This document shows positions 22,101-33,709 of a DNA stretch of 64,000 nucleotides, piece after piece (positions within the stretch are counted from its first letter, which is position 1; each line of letters opens with the position of its first letter). This DNA comes from Gautieria morchelliformis. Taxonomy: Eukaryota > Basidiomycota > Agaricomycetes > Gomphales > Gomphaceae. Location: the NCBI GenBank assembly GCA_015179125.1, contig WHVA01000396.1, forward strand, positions 44,881 through 108,880, read 5' to 3'. The notes under the pieces are model-generated. The model had not been told where the DNA came from and ran no database searches. It worked only from the letters and a program-made list of their open reading frames with translations. The position numbers were made by a program, and so were the translations under genes.

Positions 22101-23210
22101 GTAGAGTGGATGTAGAGGGGAAGTGGTCGGTAGGTGCGGCGAACTCTGGCGAAGATGCTAGGGAGTGACGAGGGGGAACATAGAGGTAGCGCGGTAGGAG
22201 AAATAAACCGGTCGTGACACTACCCTTTGGCTCATCAGATCAGTTTGTCGATCGTTTTGTTACCGAAATGAGTTGGGAGGAGTCTGACCTCACTAAATCG
22301 GCAAAGCTTCGTGCACTGAAGCTCAGCGACAGTGAATGGGATCGCCTCAAAGCATTTATTGATCTTCTTGGAGTAAGTTGTAATATTTTCAAACATGTGG
22401 CGCTAACCGTACTCTAGCATGCCGACAAAGCTCAGCAGGCATTTTCATTGGATGCCGGCACTAGCTTACACCTTGCCCTCCCTGCCCTTGAAGCCTTGCA
22501 CAAAGCATGGACTACCCGCCTTAACAAGGAGAAGTATTTGCCATTTACAGCGGCTATTCATGCTGCCGTTCGAAAAATCACCGAGTATTATGACAAGACT
22601 GCCGATTCGGATGCATTTATTCTTATGATGGGTCAGTTCATTTTAGCTCCTTTGCATCATATCTGATATCTGAATTGTTATTGCAGTACTTGATCCCAGC
22701 CAGAAGATGCACCATTTCAAGAGACATTGGCCCGAGAACCTGCAGAACGATGTCAAAGATAACGTCCAGAAGTTGGTATGTAATCATGAATCTACAACTT
22801 GGTACACTACTGAGTCTATTTGATAGTTCCGGGAGCGCTTTATGGAAGTCAATGCGGCACCATCGTTGCATTCATCGGTCAAGCAAACTCGACCCTCCGA
22901 GAAAAAAATCACTACGCTCCTGAGAGAGCTGAGCGACGATGGGGACTCGGATGAGGATACTCATCCATCCACTGCTGAAATAGATCCCAAAAACCTATGG
23001 CTTAAGGAATATAATTTGTATCTTGATGCGTGAGATGAACTCGCACCTGGACAGTCAATTGTCCAGTGGTGGGGGTTAAAAGTTGTCACCATTCTAATTT
23101 ATATCAATCTAACTGTTATGCATCTTTTAGCTCAATTCTCAATGGCTCCCGGTATGGGCACTATTAGCTGCAGATCATCTTCCCATTATGGTGCAACATT
23201 GAGAAGAATG
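19128..23210 (+). pseudogene. hAT transposase, fragmented
   Basis: ATG 19128 opens a Ser/Lys-rich N-terminus. A BED-type zinc finger follows: KCRSCKICG, an intron (about 19761-19817), then TLRRHIESLDNHK, where a small frameshift occurs. Catalytic-domain landmarks are GLISLTCDAWQASNADAYFAV (20371-20433), GFVTCDNASNNETM (about 20640-20680) and RCLAHVINLATQAF (about 20810-20850, read across an intron). After the nested LTR come KLSDSEWDRLKAF and AQQAFSLDAGTSLHLALPALEALHKAW, then LDPSQKMHHF. The end has QSIVQWWG and QWLPVWALLAADHLPIM but no SSERxFS signature of the hATC dimerisation domain, so the C-terminus is lost or degenerate. It cannot make a normal enzyme. Confidence 0.8.
21432..22219 (-). 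repeat. 788-bp LTR of a Ty3-like element inside the hAT transposon
   Basis: Nearly identical over its length to 56700-57490. On the minus strand it starts TGTCACGACCGG. At the other copy a polypurine tract abuts this end, showing that it is an LTR on the minus strand. No internal region remains here, so it is a solo LTR; a clean 5-bp target duplication is not visible. Confidence 0.7.
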
Positions 23211-23613
23211 ATGACGAATAAGAAAATATTTGATATTGATGCTACGGCTTAATCATATTATTTTTTTCATATCTGTTTTTCATAGTTGAAGCCCAGGCTC
23301 GAGCCCGACCCAGCCCGAGCCTGGGAAATGGGCTGGGCTCGAGGTTTCATTGAGCCTGAGCCCGCTCAAGCCGAGCCCAAGCCCGGGCTTTCTGAGCCCA
23401 GCCTGGCCCGAGCATCACTACCAGCAAACTATTCTCGCCACTGTCACCGACTTCAAGAACATCTCGTGGTCTGACGTACGCACTTGGATCCTATCCGAAG
23501 AGCTTTGTCAGGGCTCACAGGTCGAAGTCAGCACAATCGCTGTAGGTGGCAAAAAGAAAAAGGACGCTTGCAATTACTGCAAGGGAGCTGGACATTGGGA
23601 AAAGGATTGCTGA

Positions 23614-26600
23614 CGCAAGGCTCGCAGCCTCTCACAAGAGGAGGCCCAGTCCGAGGCACGAAAAGGAAAAGGAAAGAAAAAGGAGAAAAAGGATAAGGGG
23701 ACGGCGCCCTCTGTGAGCGCCGTTATACCAGACAACCCTGGCTCAGTTGCTCAGGCAGCACCTGTATCTATCACCATGAACCCAAACGACGCTGTTTGCT
23801 TCTATATTGCGTGTGAACACGAGTGGATGTTGGACTCAGGATGCACTGACCACATCACCAACAACATTTTGTATTTCTCGGAATACCGCTCACTACCCAC
23901 ACCCAAACGCGCATACCTCGCCGATAAGATCACTTTCGTCTCTTTCATTGGCATAGGCACAGTCACTGGATCATCGAGAGTCAACGGCCAAGAACGAAAA
24001 ATTACGCTCCATGATGTGCTTCACGCACCTAAGATTGGAGGAAGGTTTTTCAGTGTGCGAAAAATCAGTTTAAAAGGTTTTACAACGGCCTTTTCGGGCT
24101 CTAAAGCTACAATATCTAAGGACGGGACAGTCATTGCGGAAGGACAGGCAAACAGACAGCACTACTGGCTTTCCTTGCGTACCAATGCCCCATCCATGTC
24201 ACATATCCGTGCCACACCACTCGACATTCTCCATGCTCGACTCGGACATCTATCTTGGTCATCTTTGCGGCACATCGATGACAAGATCGAGTCAAGTACA
24301 AGGCGTGCACTAGCTACATGTGAAGGCTGTCTACTAGGAAAGTTTACCCGTCGAAAATTCGTTCCCTCCACTCATCGCTGCACTGAACCTTTTGCGCTGA
24401 TCCACATGGACCTAGCAGGCCCCATGAATACCCGCTCGATCCAAGGTCACTATTAGCACTTTATATTAGTTGATGACTATACGCGCCACAAATGGATTTA
24501 CTTCTTAACGACAAAGAGTGATACCTTTGCACAGTTCAAGAATTTCCATGTATTAGTTGGAAACCATTATAACAGATTGCTCAGAGCTATACGCACTGAT
24601 CGTGGGGGGGAGTTCCTATCACAGGAATTTACTCAGTACCTGGAAAAACAAGGTATACATCATAGTCTCACTGCGCCAAACACACCTCAGCAGAACGGAG
24701 CTGCCGAACAGGCAAACCGAACAATAGCTGAGGCGGCCCGAGCAATGATATACAGTGCAGGCATATCACAAGGGTTCTGGGAATTCGCAGTGGGTGCTGC
24801 GGTACATGTTCGAAACCAAGCCCCATCTCACGTTAACTCAAATAGCTCCCCATATGAATTTTTGACAGGACGCAAACCCGACATCTCCTATCTCCGTGTC
24901 TTTGGATGTCTTGCGTATGCCCACATAATGACAAATCGAACAAAATACGATCCTACCTCACAGAAGCTCGTGTTTGTAGGGTATTACAATTCCACTCAGG
25001 GGTATAAGTTGTGGAATCCATCGTCCAAACGGACTGTCATATCTACTGACGTCGTTTTCGAAGAAACAGTTTTTCCTCTCAAATCTACCCCAAAGCTCCC
25101 ACTCGACCCTCCTACGCCCGCTCCACCTCTTCCTCCACAACCGTCGTCGCCATCCGTGCAAATCGATCTAGCTCTACCAGAGAGCAACGACGAAGACGAG
25201 CACCCTTTACCACCAGCGCCACCTGGTACAGCTGACCAGCCTCCCATGGCCCCGTCAGCGTCGCCACCACCCAACATTCCCGACGCAGCGAGTCCTCCAC
25301 CGGAAATTGACCCAGGTGCAGCTCCTGATCAAATTCCCGCACCACCTGGACCTCCTGAACCCCTCATCCGCCGATCTCAACACATCCAACAGCGTGTCGT
25401 AGCCCCACAACCGGACAATGTCAGCCCAGATGCGTACCACAGCCATAGAACCAGCCCATCTATCTTGCGTGATTCATCATCAGCATCCGCAATGTGGGAC
25501 AACTCGATCGTAGCGTACCTGGCTTCTGCGCAAATGACTCCTACCGGTGACCCAAACACATTTGAGTACGTGATGTCATGCCCAGATGCGGACAAATGGC
25601 ATCCTGCCATGAAAGAGGAGATCAGATGCCTTCTAGAGAACGGCACCTGGGCATTGTGCGACCTCCCACAAGGTCGCAAGGCGATTAAGTGTAAGTGGGT
25701 ATACTTGACAAAGCGTGATACTGCTGGACATGTCACCCGTTACCGCACACGTCTCGTTGCCAAAGGTTTTTCACAGACCGCTGGCATCGATTTTGAAGAA
25801 ACCTTCGCACCCGTTGCAAGACTCGACTCCTTGAGGTTGCTGCTCGTGCTCGCAGCCCGGCTGGATTGGGACATCCACCACGTTGATATCAAATCAGCAT
25901 ATCTCAATGGAGACTTGGACGAGGAAATTTATACGGATCAACCGAAGGGTTTCACGATCCAAGGCAAGGAAGACAAGGTGTGTCGCCTCAAAAAGGCCAT
26001 CTATGGCTTAAAGCAGGCAGGTCGGCAATGGCACATCCACCTGAACGACACACTGGAGGGACTCAGTTTTCAGAAACTCATTTCTGGTGATACTTCGATA
26101 TTTATCAAATGTCACGACGGGGGGACCCGCTTATAGCGCTGGTCTATGTTGACGACATCGCTCTTTTGCAGGGCTGTCCACGAGTCCAGGTTCCTGCAGG
26201 TGACTCACAGTTCAACCTGTGATTTTAACCTGCAGATCCAACTCCCACAAGTCCAGGTGACCCGGCGCCTAAAAACCTGCCAAGTCCAGGTTTGGCCTTT
26301 GGAATTCTGCAGGTGACTTGCAGACCTGCAAGGCTTAAATGCCAAGAATTCATGTCATTTACATGTCATTCAACTACTATTACTTCATTCTGCACAACAG
26401 CCTTCTTGACATGCTTACTCTTATCATGCAGCAACTCTACAACACATTCCTCAGGAACAAGTCCTTCATATGACAGCCATGTGCTGAGTATGGTCCCAGC
26501 ATGTGTTGACTCTTCCTTCAGAGAGTGACCCATCCGTGATACAGTCAGTCGGCCCTGACTGAATGCACATTTGACATCTGTGGATGTTGCTAGAGGAGCA

Positions 26601-27813
26601 TGGTCAAAATAGGATGTAAGGATGTGTGAAATAGCTCACCCCCATCCCCATGGGAGGAGATGCATCATGCACTTGCACGGGGTGAGTCAGCTCGGAATAA
26701 TCTGGCAAGTCACTGCAAGTCACCCGCAGGTTTAACCTGCAGGTCCAAGTCAACCTGCAGAAAAACTCAGGTCAAGTCCAGGTTCCACTTCTGGAAGCTG
26801 GCAAACCTGCGAGTCCAAGTCCAGGTAACCTGCAGGTTGACTTGTGGACAGCCCTGCTTTTTGGTATTCTACCAACAATCCAGGACTTCAAACGCGCAAT
26901 TGCCACGCGCTACAAGGTAACTGATCTAGGGGAGATCAGTCAGTTCCTCGGTCTACATGTGACTCGAAACTGTCCGAAGAGATCACTTACCATCAACCAG
27001 TCGCACTATATTGAACACATGCTGATGCGTTTCGACATGTCTGGCCGCAAACCCAATTACACCCCACTCGCTACAGGGAGACAGCTGGTCGCAAACATCG
27101 AGAGGGACTCAGATGCGTCCCTCACCTCCAAGTACCAACAGCTCGTCGGGTCGCTCATGTATGCCATGCTAGGCTCTCGACCCGACATCTGTTTCGCTGT
27201 CAACCGCCTCTCTCAATTTGGTTCTAAGCCTGCCCAAGAGCATCTCTTTGCTGCACAGCACGTACTCCATTACCTATCCGCTACACAAAATGTCATGCTG
27301 ACATATGGATCGAATGATTCTACCGAATTGGTCGGGTACAGCGACTCTGACTGGGCCTCAGATACCGACAACCGCCGCTCAACCACTGGCTACACCTTCA
27401 TCCTCGCTGGGGGCACCGTTGCTTGGGCCATGCAGAAGCAACGCACACCAGCACTCTCATCCACTGAAGCCGAGTACATGGCTCTTTGTGAATGTGCAAA
27501 ACATGCGCAGTGGACACTTTCCCTCTTAAAACAACTCGACTTCACCATTGACCTCCCACTGGAAATTTTTTGCGATTCCTCTGGAGCAAAAGAAATAGCA
27601 GCTAACAGTGTCTTTCACAAGCGGACCAAGCACATAGATATTTGTTATCACTATATTCGGGAATTGATCAACAGCCCCACAATCAATATCCTACCCGTTT
27701 CATCAAAGGAAAATATCGCTGATCTTCTGACAAAATCTTTGCCTCAGACCCAACACCAGTACCTCGCGAAGAATTTTGGTCTTGTTGATAGCTCAAGTAC
27801 GGGGGAGTGTTGA
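23614..27813 (+). pseudogene. copia-1 pol: protease, integrase, reverse transcriptase, RNase H
   Basis: Same frame as gag. Protease: MLDSGCTDHITNN near 23830. Integrase: HARLGHL...CEGCLLGK zinc region; after a TAG at 24454-24456 (GHY*HFILVDDYT) the core with RTDRGGEFLS and AAEQANRTI. Reverse transcriptase: KCKWVYLTKRD, DIKSAYLNGD, YGLKQAGRQW, then a one-base frameshift in the G run at about 26118-26124, so VYVDDIALL is out of frame. The MITE follows. RNase H: GYSDSDWASD, LSSTEAEYMAL, HKRTKHIDICYHYI. Dead by one TAG, one frameshift and the insertions. Confidence 0.88.
26168..26857. mobile_element. hAT-like MITE in copia-1 pol
   Basis: 690 bp with a perfect 14-bp terminal inverted repeat, GCAGGGCTGTCCAC / GTGGACAGCCCTGC. 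Both ends carry many copies, in both orientations, of AACCTGCAGGT and AAGTCCAGGT. It has no transposase. It interrupts the reverse transcriptase just after YVDDIAL; pol resumes with FGILPTIQDF. The T-rich target (CTCTTTT / TTTTTGG) makes the duplication hard to define. Confidence 0.85.
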
Positions 27814-28106
27814 AAAACTGGTCATACTTGACTGATCACCGAGATCACCAACCCTTTGTCCACTTAGCGCGTTGTCCCTTGCCGCAGCCCCTTTTGTTTC
27901 ACCCCATTGTTTTACTCCATTGTTCTATTCCTCTTTTAGAGTACAAAAGGTCTCTCTAGCCAGTATAAGTAGAGCCCCAATTGTACGATGACCTCTCAGC
28001 TTCTCCTGACGTCGTCTTAGGTATTTAGTCCTTTCCACTAATAGTATTAGCTTCTCCTGACGTCGTCTTAGCCTTAGAGCTCTTATCTCAGACCTCTGCG
28101 GCTACA
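27808..28106 (+). repeat. 3' LTR of copia-1
   Basis: 299 bp, TGTTGAAAAACTGG...GGCTACA, preceded by the polypurine tract CGGGGGAG. It differs from the 5' LTR by a few substitutions and small indels, so the insertion is fairly recent. Confidence 0.9.
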
Positions 28107-28425
28107 GTTACCTCAGGCTTGTCGCCGCATGCGGAAATTAGCAGTCCTTCTGTAGCAGCAAGCATTTTCGAATCAGCATGCAAGCATCATGTACGCAAAA
28201 CGAAGCGCACTGGCAGGGAAACAGAGCGCTCATGGTTGATGGACATGGTTTGCCAACTCGGAGTTACATAATATTTGGCACTTGAGTTCAATCCCTGATT
28301 ATCAACTAGTATGTACCAGACATGTCAAGTCGGCAGAATTGCGGCTGGAAAAACCAAAAAAGAAGCTTGGGCTGGCTCCGCGTCTGTGAGATGGACTGAG
28401 ATGTACATCTGCAGCCTGATCTGAG
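28107..28425. other. Spacer between two copia elements
   Basis: No gene supported. It does not continue the NLR2 downstream block that stops at 17950. The last five bases, CTGAG, are the left target duplication of copia-2. Confidence 0.5.
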
Positions 28426-28710
28426 TGTAAGAATTATTATATGCTATGCGAATCTGTACAAGAGTATTAAGTAAGATGAATAAAAGAGACATTTCGAATG
28501 TCTTACCTCAGTATTTGCTCGAGTGCAAAGTACTGAGGAAACTGGGGGTTCTAGCTACCTACTTTATAGTGTAGAAGAACAATGAAAAGTAAACTACAAT
28601 GGGCACGTAGGACAATAAACAACTGGAACAATGAGACTGCGCATACTGTGTCACAATGGGGTGACACGGGGTGACGTGGTTTGCCCCTGGCTTACGCTTT
28701 TCCTCCTACA
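28426..28710 (-). repeat. 3' LTR of copia-2
   Basis: 285 bp, near-identical to 33161-33495 except that the 5' copy has about 50 bp more. Confidence 0.9.
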
Positions 28711-28717
28711 CTCCCCC

Positions 28718-31700
28718 TCAAACCATGGTCAACCCGAGCTCAACCGCAAAATGCTTTACCTTTGCAGACGGCAACGCTTTGGTAAGCGTGTCTGCTATCA
28801 TGTCGTCGGTCGGGCAGTAGACTAATCGAACTGCTCCTTTTTCGACGATCCAGCGAATGAAATGATACCGTACGTCTATATGTTTGGTTCTCGCATGGTA
28901 CTGATGGTCCTTCGCGAGCGCGATAGCCGATTGATTATCGGAAAATAGGGTCGTGGCGGACAACTCGTCGTTGAAAAGCTGTTTGATAAGGGAGCAAAGC
29001 CATAAAGCTTCTTTTGCCGCGTGAGTTACTGCCGCATATTCGCTCTCTGTTGTGGACAGAGAAATGATATTTTGCCTTTTTGCGCTCCAGGAAACTGCAC
29101 CACCGTGAATTATAAACGCGTATCCGGAAATAGCGTGTCTGTCCAGCGCCATGCTGCCGTCAGCATCAGCGTATCTGGTCAGCGCGTTGTTTGCGTGTCC
29201 GTAAGTCAACCAAAGGTTTGCAGTTCCTTTTAGATACTGAAATATTCTTTTTACTGCATTCCAGTGAGTAGGGCCGAATTTCGTCGAGTATCGGGATACG
29301 CTCTGAATAGCGAAAGCAATGTCAGGGTGCGTTCCTAATGCCGCGTACATCAACGATCCTACGGCTTCTCTGTATGGCGTATCGCGCATCAGAGCCCATT
29401 CGGCAGTCGTTTTAGGTGTTTGGGACATCGAAAGCAACAGACCGTGTTCCATTGGCGTGGACGCGGGTTTCAGGTCATCCAGATTGTAACGGCGTATTAT
29501 GGAGGCGATATAGGATCTCTGAGAGAGATGAATGGTACGTCTTTCTCTGTCGCGTTTGAGTTCGATCCCTAACAGCCAGTGTAGTTCGCCCAGGTCCGTT
29601 ATTTCGACGTGCCTCGCGATTCCTGCCTTGAACTGTTTTACTAACATTTCCGTTGTAGCTGCAATCGTGCAATCATCGACATGTACCAAAACAATCACGA
29701 GCGAGTCATTCGAGCGACGAAAGAATACGGCCTGGTCTACATCGCAGCGAGAGAAGAGCAGTTTGGTAAGCATGATATCCACTAGCTTTTGATACCATCG
29801 TCGACCGGACTGCTTAAGTCCGTATAACGTTTTCTGTAGGTGGCAAACCATACCAGAAGAGCTTGGGGCGTGATACCCTGGGGGTTGAGACATGTAGATT
29901 GTCTCGTTGTCGGTGAGTTCTCTGTTCAGATATGTGCCTTTGATGTCTATCTGATGTAACTCCATGTCATTTGCAGCGGCTAGGGCAAGTACGGTGCGAA
30001 TTGAGGCGAGTTTTGCGACGGGAGCAAAGGTATCGAAGTAGTCCACTCCAGGTACTTGCGAGAATCCTTGAGCAACGAGTCGAGCCTTATAACGTACCAC
30101 GTTTCCAGCTGAATCTTTCTTGGCATGGAAAACCCATTTGGAGCCTACGAGGTTGGCTCCAGGTGGGGCTTCGGTGAGTTTCCAGGTACCGGCATCGCGG
30201 AGCACTGCTAATTCTTCGTGAATAGCTGCCTCCCACAAATGCCAATCGGGGCGTCATTTGGCTTCAGCAAGGGACCGTGGTTCGATGGCTTCAAGTTCGC
30301 TCGTCTCAGCTACCAGTGCGTACTCATCGAGTTTATCGGCTAGCATTAGCCAATCAGCTGATCCTTCTCCTTCTAGGACTTCTGTATTTGACTCAATGGT
30401 TGTAGGCATTTGAACTCCTGTTGGGATGACTGGATCAGAGGATCGGTGAGTGGAAGTTCCTTGTCCTTCCAGAATGTCGCGGATTCGCTGACTTGGCTTG
30501 CGTATGCGTTTTGTGGGTGCTTCGGCTTCGGAGTCAGATGGAATTTGGTTTGTCATGCCGCTAGGTGGATTGATGGTGGGGGGTACTGAGGCAATGGTGT
30601 TTTTAGCCCTTTGAGAGGAAGGTGAGTCAGTTACCGTCTCGGTAACTTGCCAATCCTCCCCCTCGAGACATGGAGCTGACGAACTTGCGTTGTTGAAGTG
30701 AACGTTCCTCTCCACAGTTACTGTTTGCTTTTCAGGCCAATAGATCCTATACCCCTTGCTGCGCTCATCAAATCCGAGCCATCGGCCCTCTACCATGTGT
30801 CCCCCGAGTTTGTCACCGCTTTCTGTGCGTACCCATACTTTCTCACCCCATTCCCGTACGTGTTTAAGATCAGGCTTTTTGCCAAAAGCAGCTTCATATG
30901 GTGTTTTTCCAGAAACGGCCTTAGTTGACGTCCGATTCATTAGCCATACAACGTGACGTGCAGCCTCGCCCCATAGGAATATCGGCAGTCCACTGGTGTG
31001 TAGCAAGGCTCGTACACGTTCGATGATGCTTCTGTTGCGACGCTCGGCAACTCCATTGTGTTGGGGGGTGTCATGTATGGTAAGTTTCTGCGTGGTCCCT
31101 TTTGACTTCAGGTACACTATGAACTCTTTTCCTAGGTATTCTCCGCCTCTGTCCGAGTGGAGTTTCTTGACACGAACGTTCAGCTGCGTGTCACACCACA
31201 TGGCGTACTCCTTGTATGCTGCAAGGGCTTGGTCTTTTGTGCGCAACAAATGGAGGTGCGTTAATATAGACATATTGTCTGTGAACGTAACATAGTATCT
31301 TTTGCCAGCTTTGGTGGCAACTGGGGCAGGTCCCCATAGATCGCTATGCACCTCGTCTCTGAAGCTTGAGGCATGGCTTCCTTCCCTGGCTTTCGGGACA
31401 GGTTTGCGAGTCGCCTTAGCATATACGCAAGAGTCGCAAAATAAGGGGGTTCCTGATGGTAAGACTTCGAGTTTTACTCCTGTTACCAGACCATTGATAA
31501 CCAGTTTTCTAGCTGTCTCTGGGGCAATGTGTCCCATGCGCCGGTGAAATTGGTCCAAGCTGAGTGTTTCTACAGCAGTATTTGCTGCATCTGACTCATG
31601 TGTCACTTTGTAGAGGCCTCGTCCGGATTTTTCGACTGTTCCGACCTTCTGGCCATTTCGCTCTTGTATAACGCATTTGCCGTCTGCAAATGTTAGATTG

Positions 31701-33108
31701 AAACCGGCCTTGTCGAGTCTTCCAACTGACACGAGGGTATAGCCAACCTCAGGTGAGTACAACACCTCAGTTAGCCTTAGCTGAGATGTCGTGACTCCGT
31801 TCGGTACGTCGATCACCATCTCGCCTGTTCCAACCGCATTAAAACTCTGTTTATTTGCAGCTTGGAACGACTTAGGACTTATGGCCTTAACGTCTGTCAC
31901 CGCCTCGCGGTATGGGGTGATGTGCCTGGTGCAGCCGGAGTTGTATACCTCAATGTGCGTTTGATTTTTTGCTTCTGCGCCGTCTTGAATGTGGACAGCG
32001 TTTGCATTTTCAGCTTCTGCGACCGCTTGATCGTCACAGATGTCGACTGGGTAAGCACACTCGCTTCTGTCAACATCATCCTGTGACTCGATACACTCAG
32101 CGTCATTGCCTAGTTCAGAAAACCAATCCTCGGTATGTTCTTCAGCATCTGAGTCAGATTCGTAGTTCGATAGCAGCACCGGGAGCTCGTCATCGTCATC
32201 GAGATCGGCGAAGAAGGCAGCTTCGTCTTCGTCATCTGACTCGATAGCGGCGTTTGCAGAGCCACCCCCTTTCTGTGAGTCGTGTTTCTTGTCACCGGTC
32301 TCTTTAACAGGCTTGGGACATTTATTCTTGTAGTGTCCCTTGTCACCGCAGTTCCAGCACATCCCTTTCGGTTTTCGATCAATTTTCCTCCCCTTCGCGT
32401 TAGGTGAGACAAACATTGCCTCGTCCTTGTCTTCGCTTTTTCCACTACCGTGCCCTGAGCGTCTGGACCGCTGAGCTATGTGACGCTCATACTCTTCAGA
32501 TACTAGCGTAATGAGTTCGTCGGGGTCGATGGTTTTTGTCGAGCTGTATAGCTTGGCACCGGCTAGAAGGTTTGATGCGAAGGCTGAAAGGTGCGGGGGG
32601 AGGGATTTTATGATCGTCGATCGGTAATCCTTTTCTTCAATGTCTACGCCAAAAGTAGCTAACTCTTCTTTCTTGACTCGTAGTCCGTCGAGGAATTCAC
32701 AGATGTTCGACTTGTCGGGACACTTAGACTCCATGAAATGGGTACGCAAATCTGCTTGTGCAAAAGCTCCTTTCGTTGAGAATTCTTTTACGATCAGTGC
32801 CCATCGTTCTGTCAGGGAGGATTTGCCGTGTATGCGGATCAGGGTGGAGTCAGGTATTCGGTGAGTCAGAAGTGCTTTCGCAGTCCAGTCCTCCTTGACC
32901 CATTTAGCTAGGGCATCCTCTTCGTCAGTTGTGGGCGGTACACTGACAGTCGGCTGGGGGTTGTGCCATCGAAATACCCCCACAAGCCTTTGGCTTCTAC
33001 GGCGTCTTGGAAACGCATCGAGAACGCAGTCCAGTTGAGACCGTTGGCCATAAGCTTGGGTACCGAGGAAGGGAGGAGGTCTGTGGTGGTGAAAGTTGTG
33101 GTAGACAT
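28718..33108 (-). pseudogene. copia-2 gag-pol polyprotein, lightly damaged
   Basis: Start at ATG 33108 (MSTTTFTTTDLLPS). A one-base frameshift in a C run near 32960 joins to the long frame ending at 30254. Gag of the UBN2 type, zinc knuckle CWNCGDKGHYKNKC (about 32350). The protease motif reads VYNSGCTRH, with Asn where the catalytic Asp belongs (about 31937). Integrase: HRRMGHI...CDSCVYAKA, EVHSDLWGP, HSDRGGEYLG, VAERRNRS. TGA at 30254-30256 (EAK*RPDW), then reverse transcriptase (KWVFHAKKDS, QIDIKGTYLN, YGLKQSGRRW, VHVDDC) and RNase H (LSTTESEYAAV, HARTKHIDVRYHFI) to 28718. Few lesions, but the protease change alone would block maturation. Confidence 0.9.
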
Positions 33109-33160
33109 GATCAGGAGGGAACTGGAGGGTTAATTGTATTAGGTGCGGGGCCCAATAACC

Positions 33161-33495
33161 TGTAAGAATTATTATATGCTATGCGAATCTCAGTATTTGC
33201 TCGAGTGCAAAGTACTTATATATTTACCTATGCGAATCTGTACAAGAGTATTAAGTAAGATGAATAAAAGAGACATTTCGAATGTCTTACCTCAGTATTT
33301 GCTCGAGTGCAAAGTACTGAGGAAACTGGGGGTTCTAGCTACCTACTTTATAGTGTAGAAGAACAATGAAAAGTAAACTACAATGGGCACGTAGGACAAT
33401 AAACAACTGGAACAATGAGACTGCGCATACTGTGTCACAATGGGGTGACACGGGGTGACGCGGTTTGCCCCTGGCTTACGCGTTTTCTTCCTACA
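33161..33495 (-). repeat. 5' LTR of copia-2 with a 50-bp internal duplication
   Basis: 335 bp. It contains a second copy of CAGTATTTGCTCGAGTGC plus a short AT-rich linker, absent from the 3' LTR. The change therefore arose after insertion. Confidence 0.88.
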
Positions 33496-33709
33496 CTGAG
33501 GACACCTTGTTGCCTGTTCCGATGGCACACTCGCGCCTCGTCCGATAATTGTTTGAGACTTGACACGATGCTCCGAAACCTGCAGGTTGTTACTCGTTAT
33601 TTCATGCGTCCACCCCGCTCTACAGTAATCAACCACCTGTCCTGCTCGCTAATACCCCAACCGTGTCGCCACGGCCCTGCATCCGCCGTTGTGCTATGCC
33701 TTCGTCGCC

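Larger units (their letters stand above)
18873..23420 (+). mobile_element. hAT DNA transposon inserted in copia-1 gag
   Basis: An 8-bp target duplication CCAGCAAA flanks it (18865-18872 and 23421-23428), and removing one copy restores the gag frame. Terminal inverted repeats are TAGTGATGCT and AGCATCACTA. Inside each end lies a GC-rich palindromic array of GGCTCGGGCTC / GAGCCCGAGCC units (18886-18990; 23289-23412). The 8-bp duplication and transposase sequence both give the hAT superfamily. It contains an LTR at 21432-22219. Confidence 0.93.
18350..23613 (+). pseudogene. copia-1 gag, split by the hAT insertion
   Basis: Gag of the UBN2 type starts at ATG 18350 (MTDLAISRPSITVEKF) and runs to EVVQQ at 18870. 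It resumes after the hAT element at 23429 with TILATVTDFKN and ends with a CCHC zinc knuckle, CNYCKGAGHWEKDC. The next codon is TGA, followed in frame by RKARSLSQEE, so a nonsense mutation also separates gag from the protease region. The ORF seen running through to 18988 reads into transposon DNA and is an artefact. Confidence 0.85.
17951..28106 (+). mobile_element. Ty1/copia retrotransposon copia-1 (with nested hAT and MITE)
   Basis: LTRs at 17951-18251 and 27808-28106 both start TGTTGAAAAAC and end CTACA. A half-tRNA primer-binding site (GGTTATGGGCCCC) follows the 5' LTR and a polypurine tract (CGGGGGAG) precedes the 3' LTR. Gag, protease, integrase, reverse transcriptase and RNase H follow in copia order. 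The flanks (ACTTGG before, GTTACC after) do not form a target duplication. Two DNA transposons split gag (18873-23420) and pol (26168-26857); without them the element is about 4.9 kb. Confidence 0.9.
28426..33495 (-). mobile_element. Ty1/copia retrotransposon copia-2, minus strand
   Basis: LTRs at 33161-33495 (5') and 28426-28710 (3') start TGTAGGA and end TTCTTACA on the minus strand. A perfect 5-bp target duplication CTGAG lies at 28421-28425 and 33496-33500. A half-tRNA type primer-binding site (GGTTATTGGGCCCC) follows the 5' LTR and a polypurine tract (GAGGGGGAG) precedes the 3' LTR. The coding part is nearly full length, with one frameshift and one nonsense codon. Confidence 0.93.
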
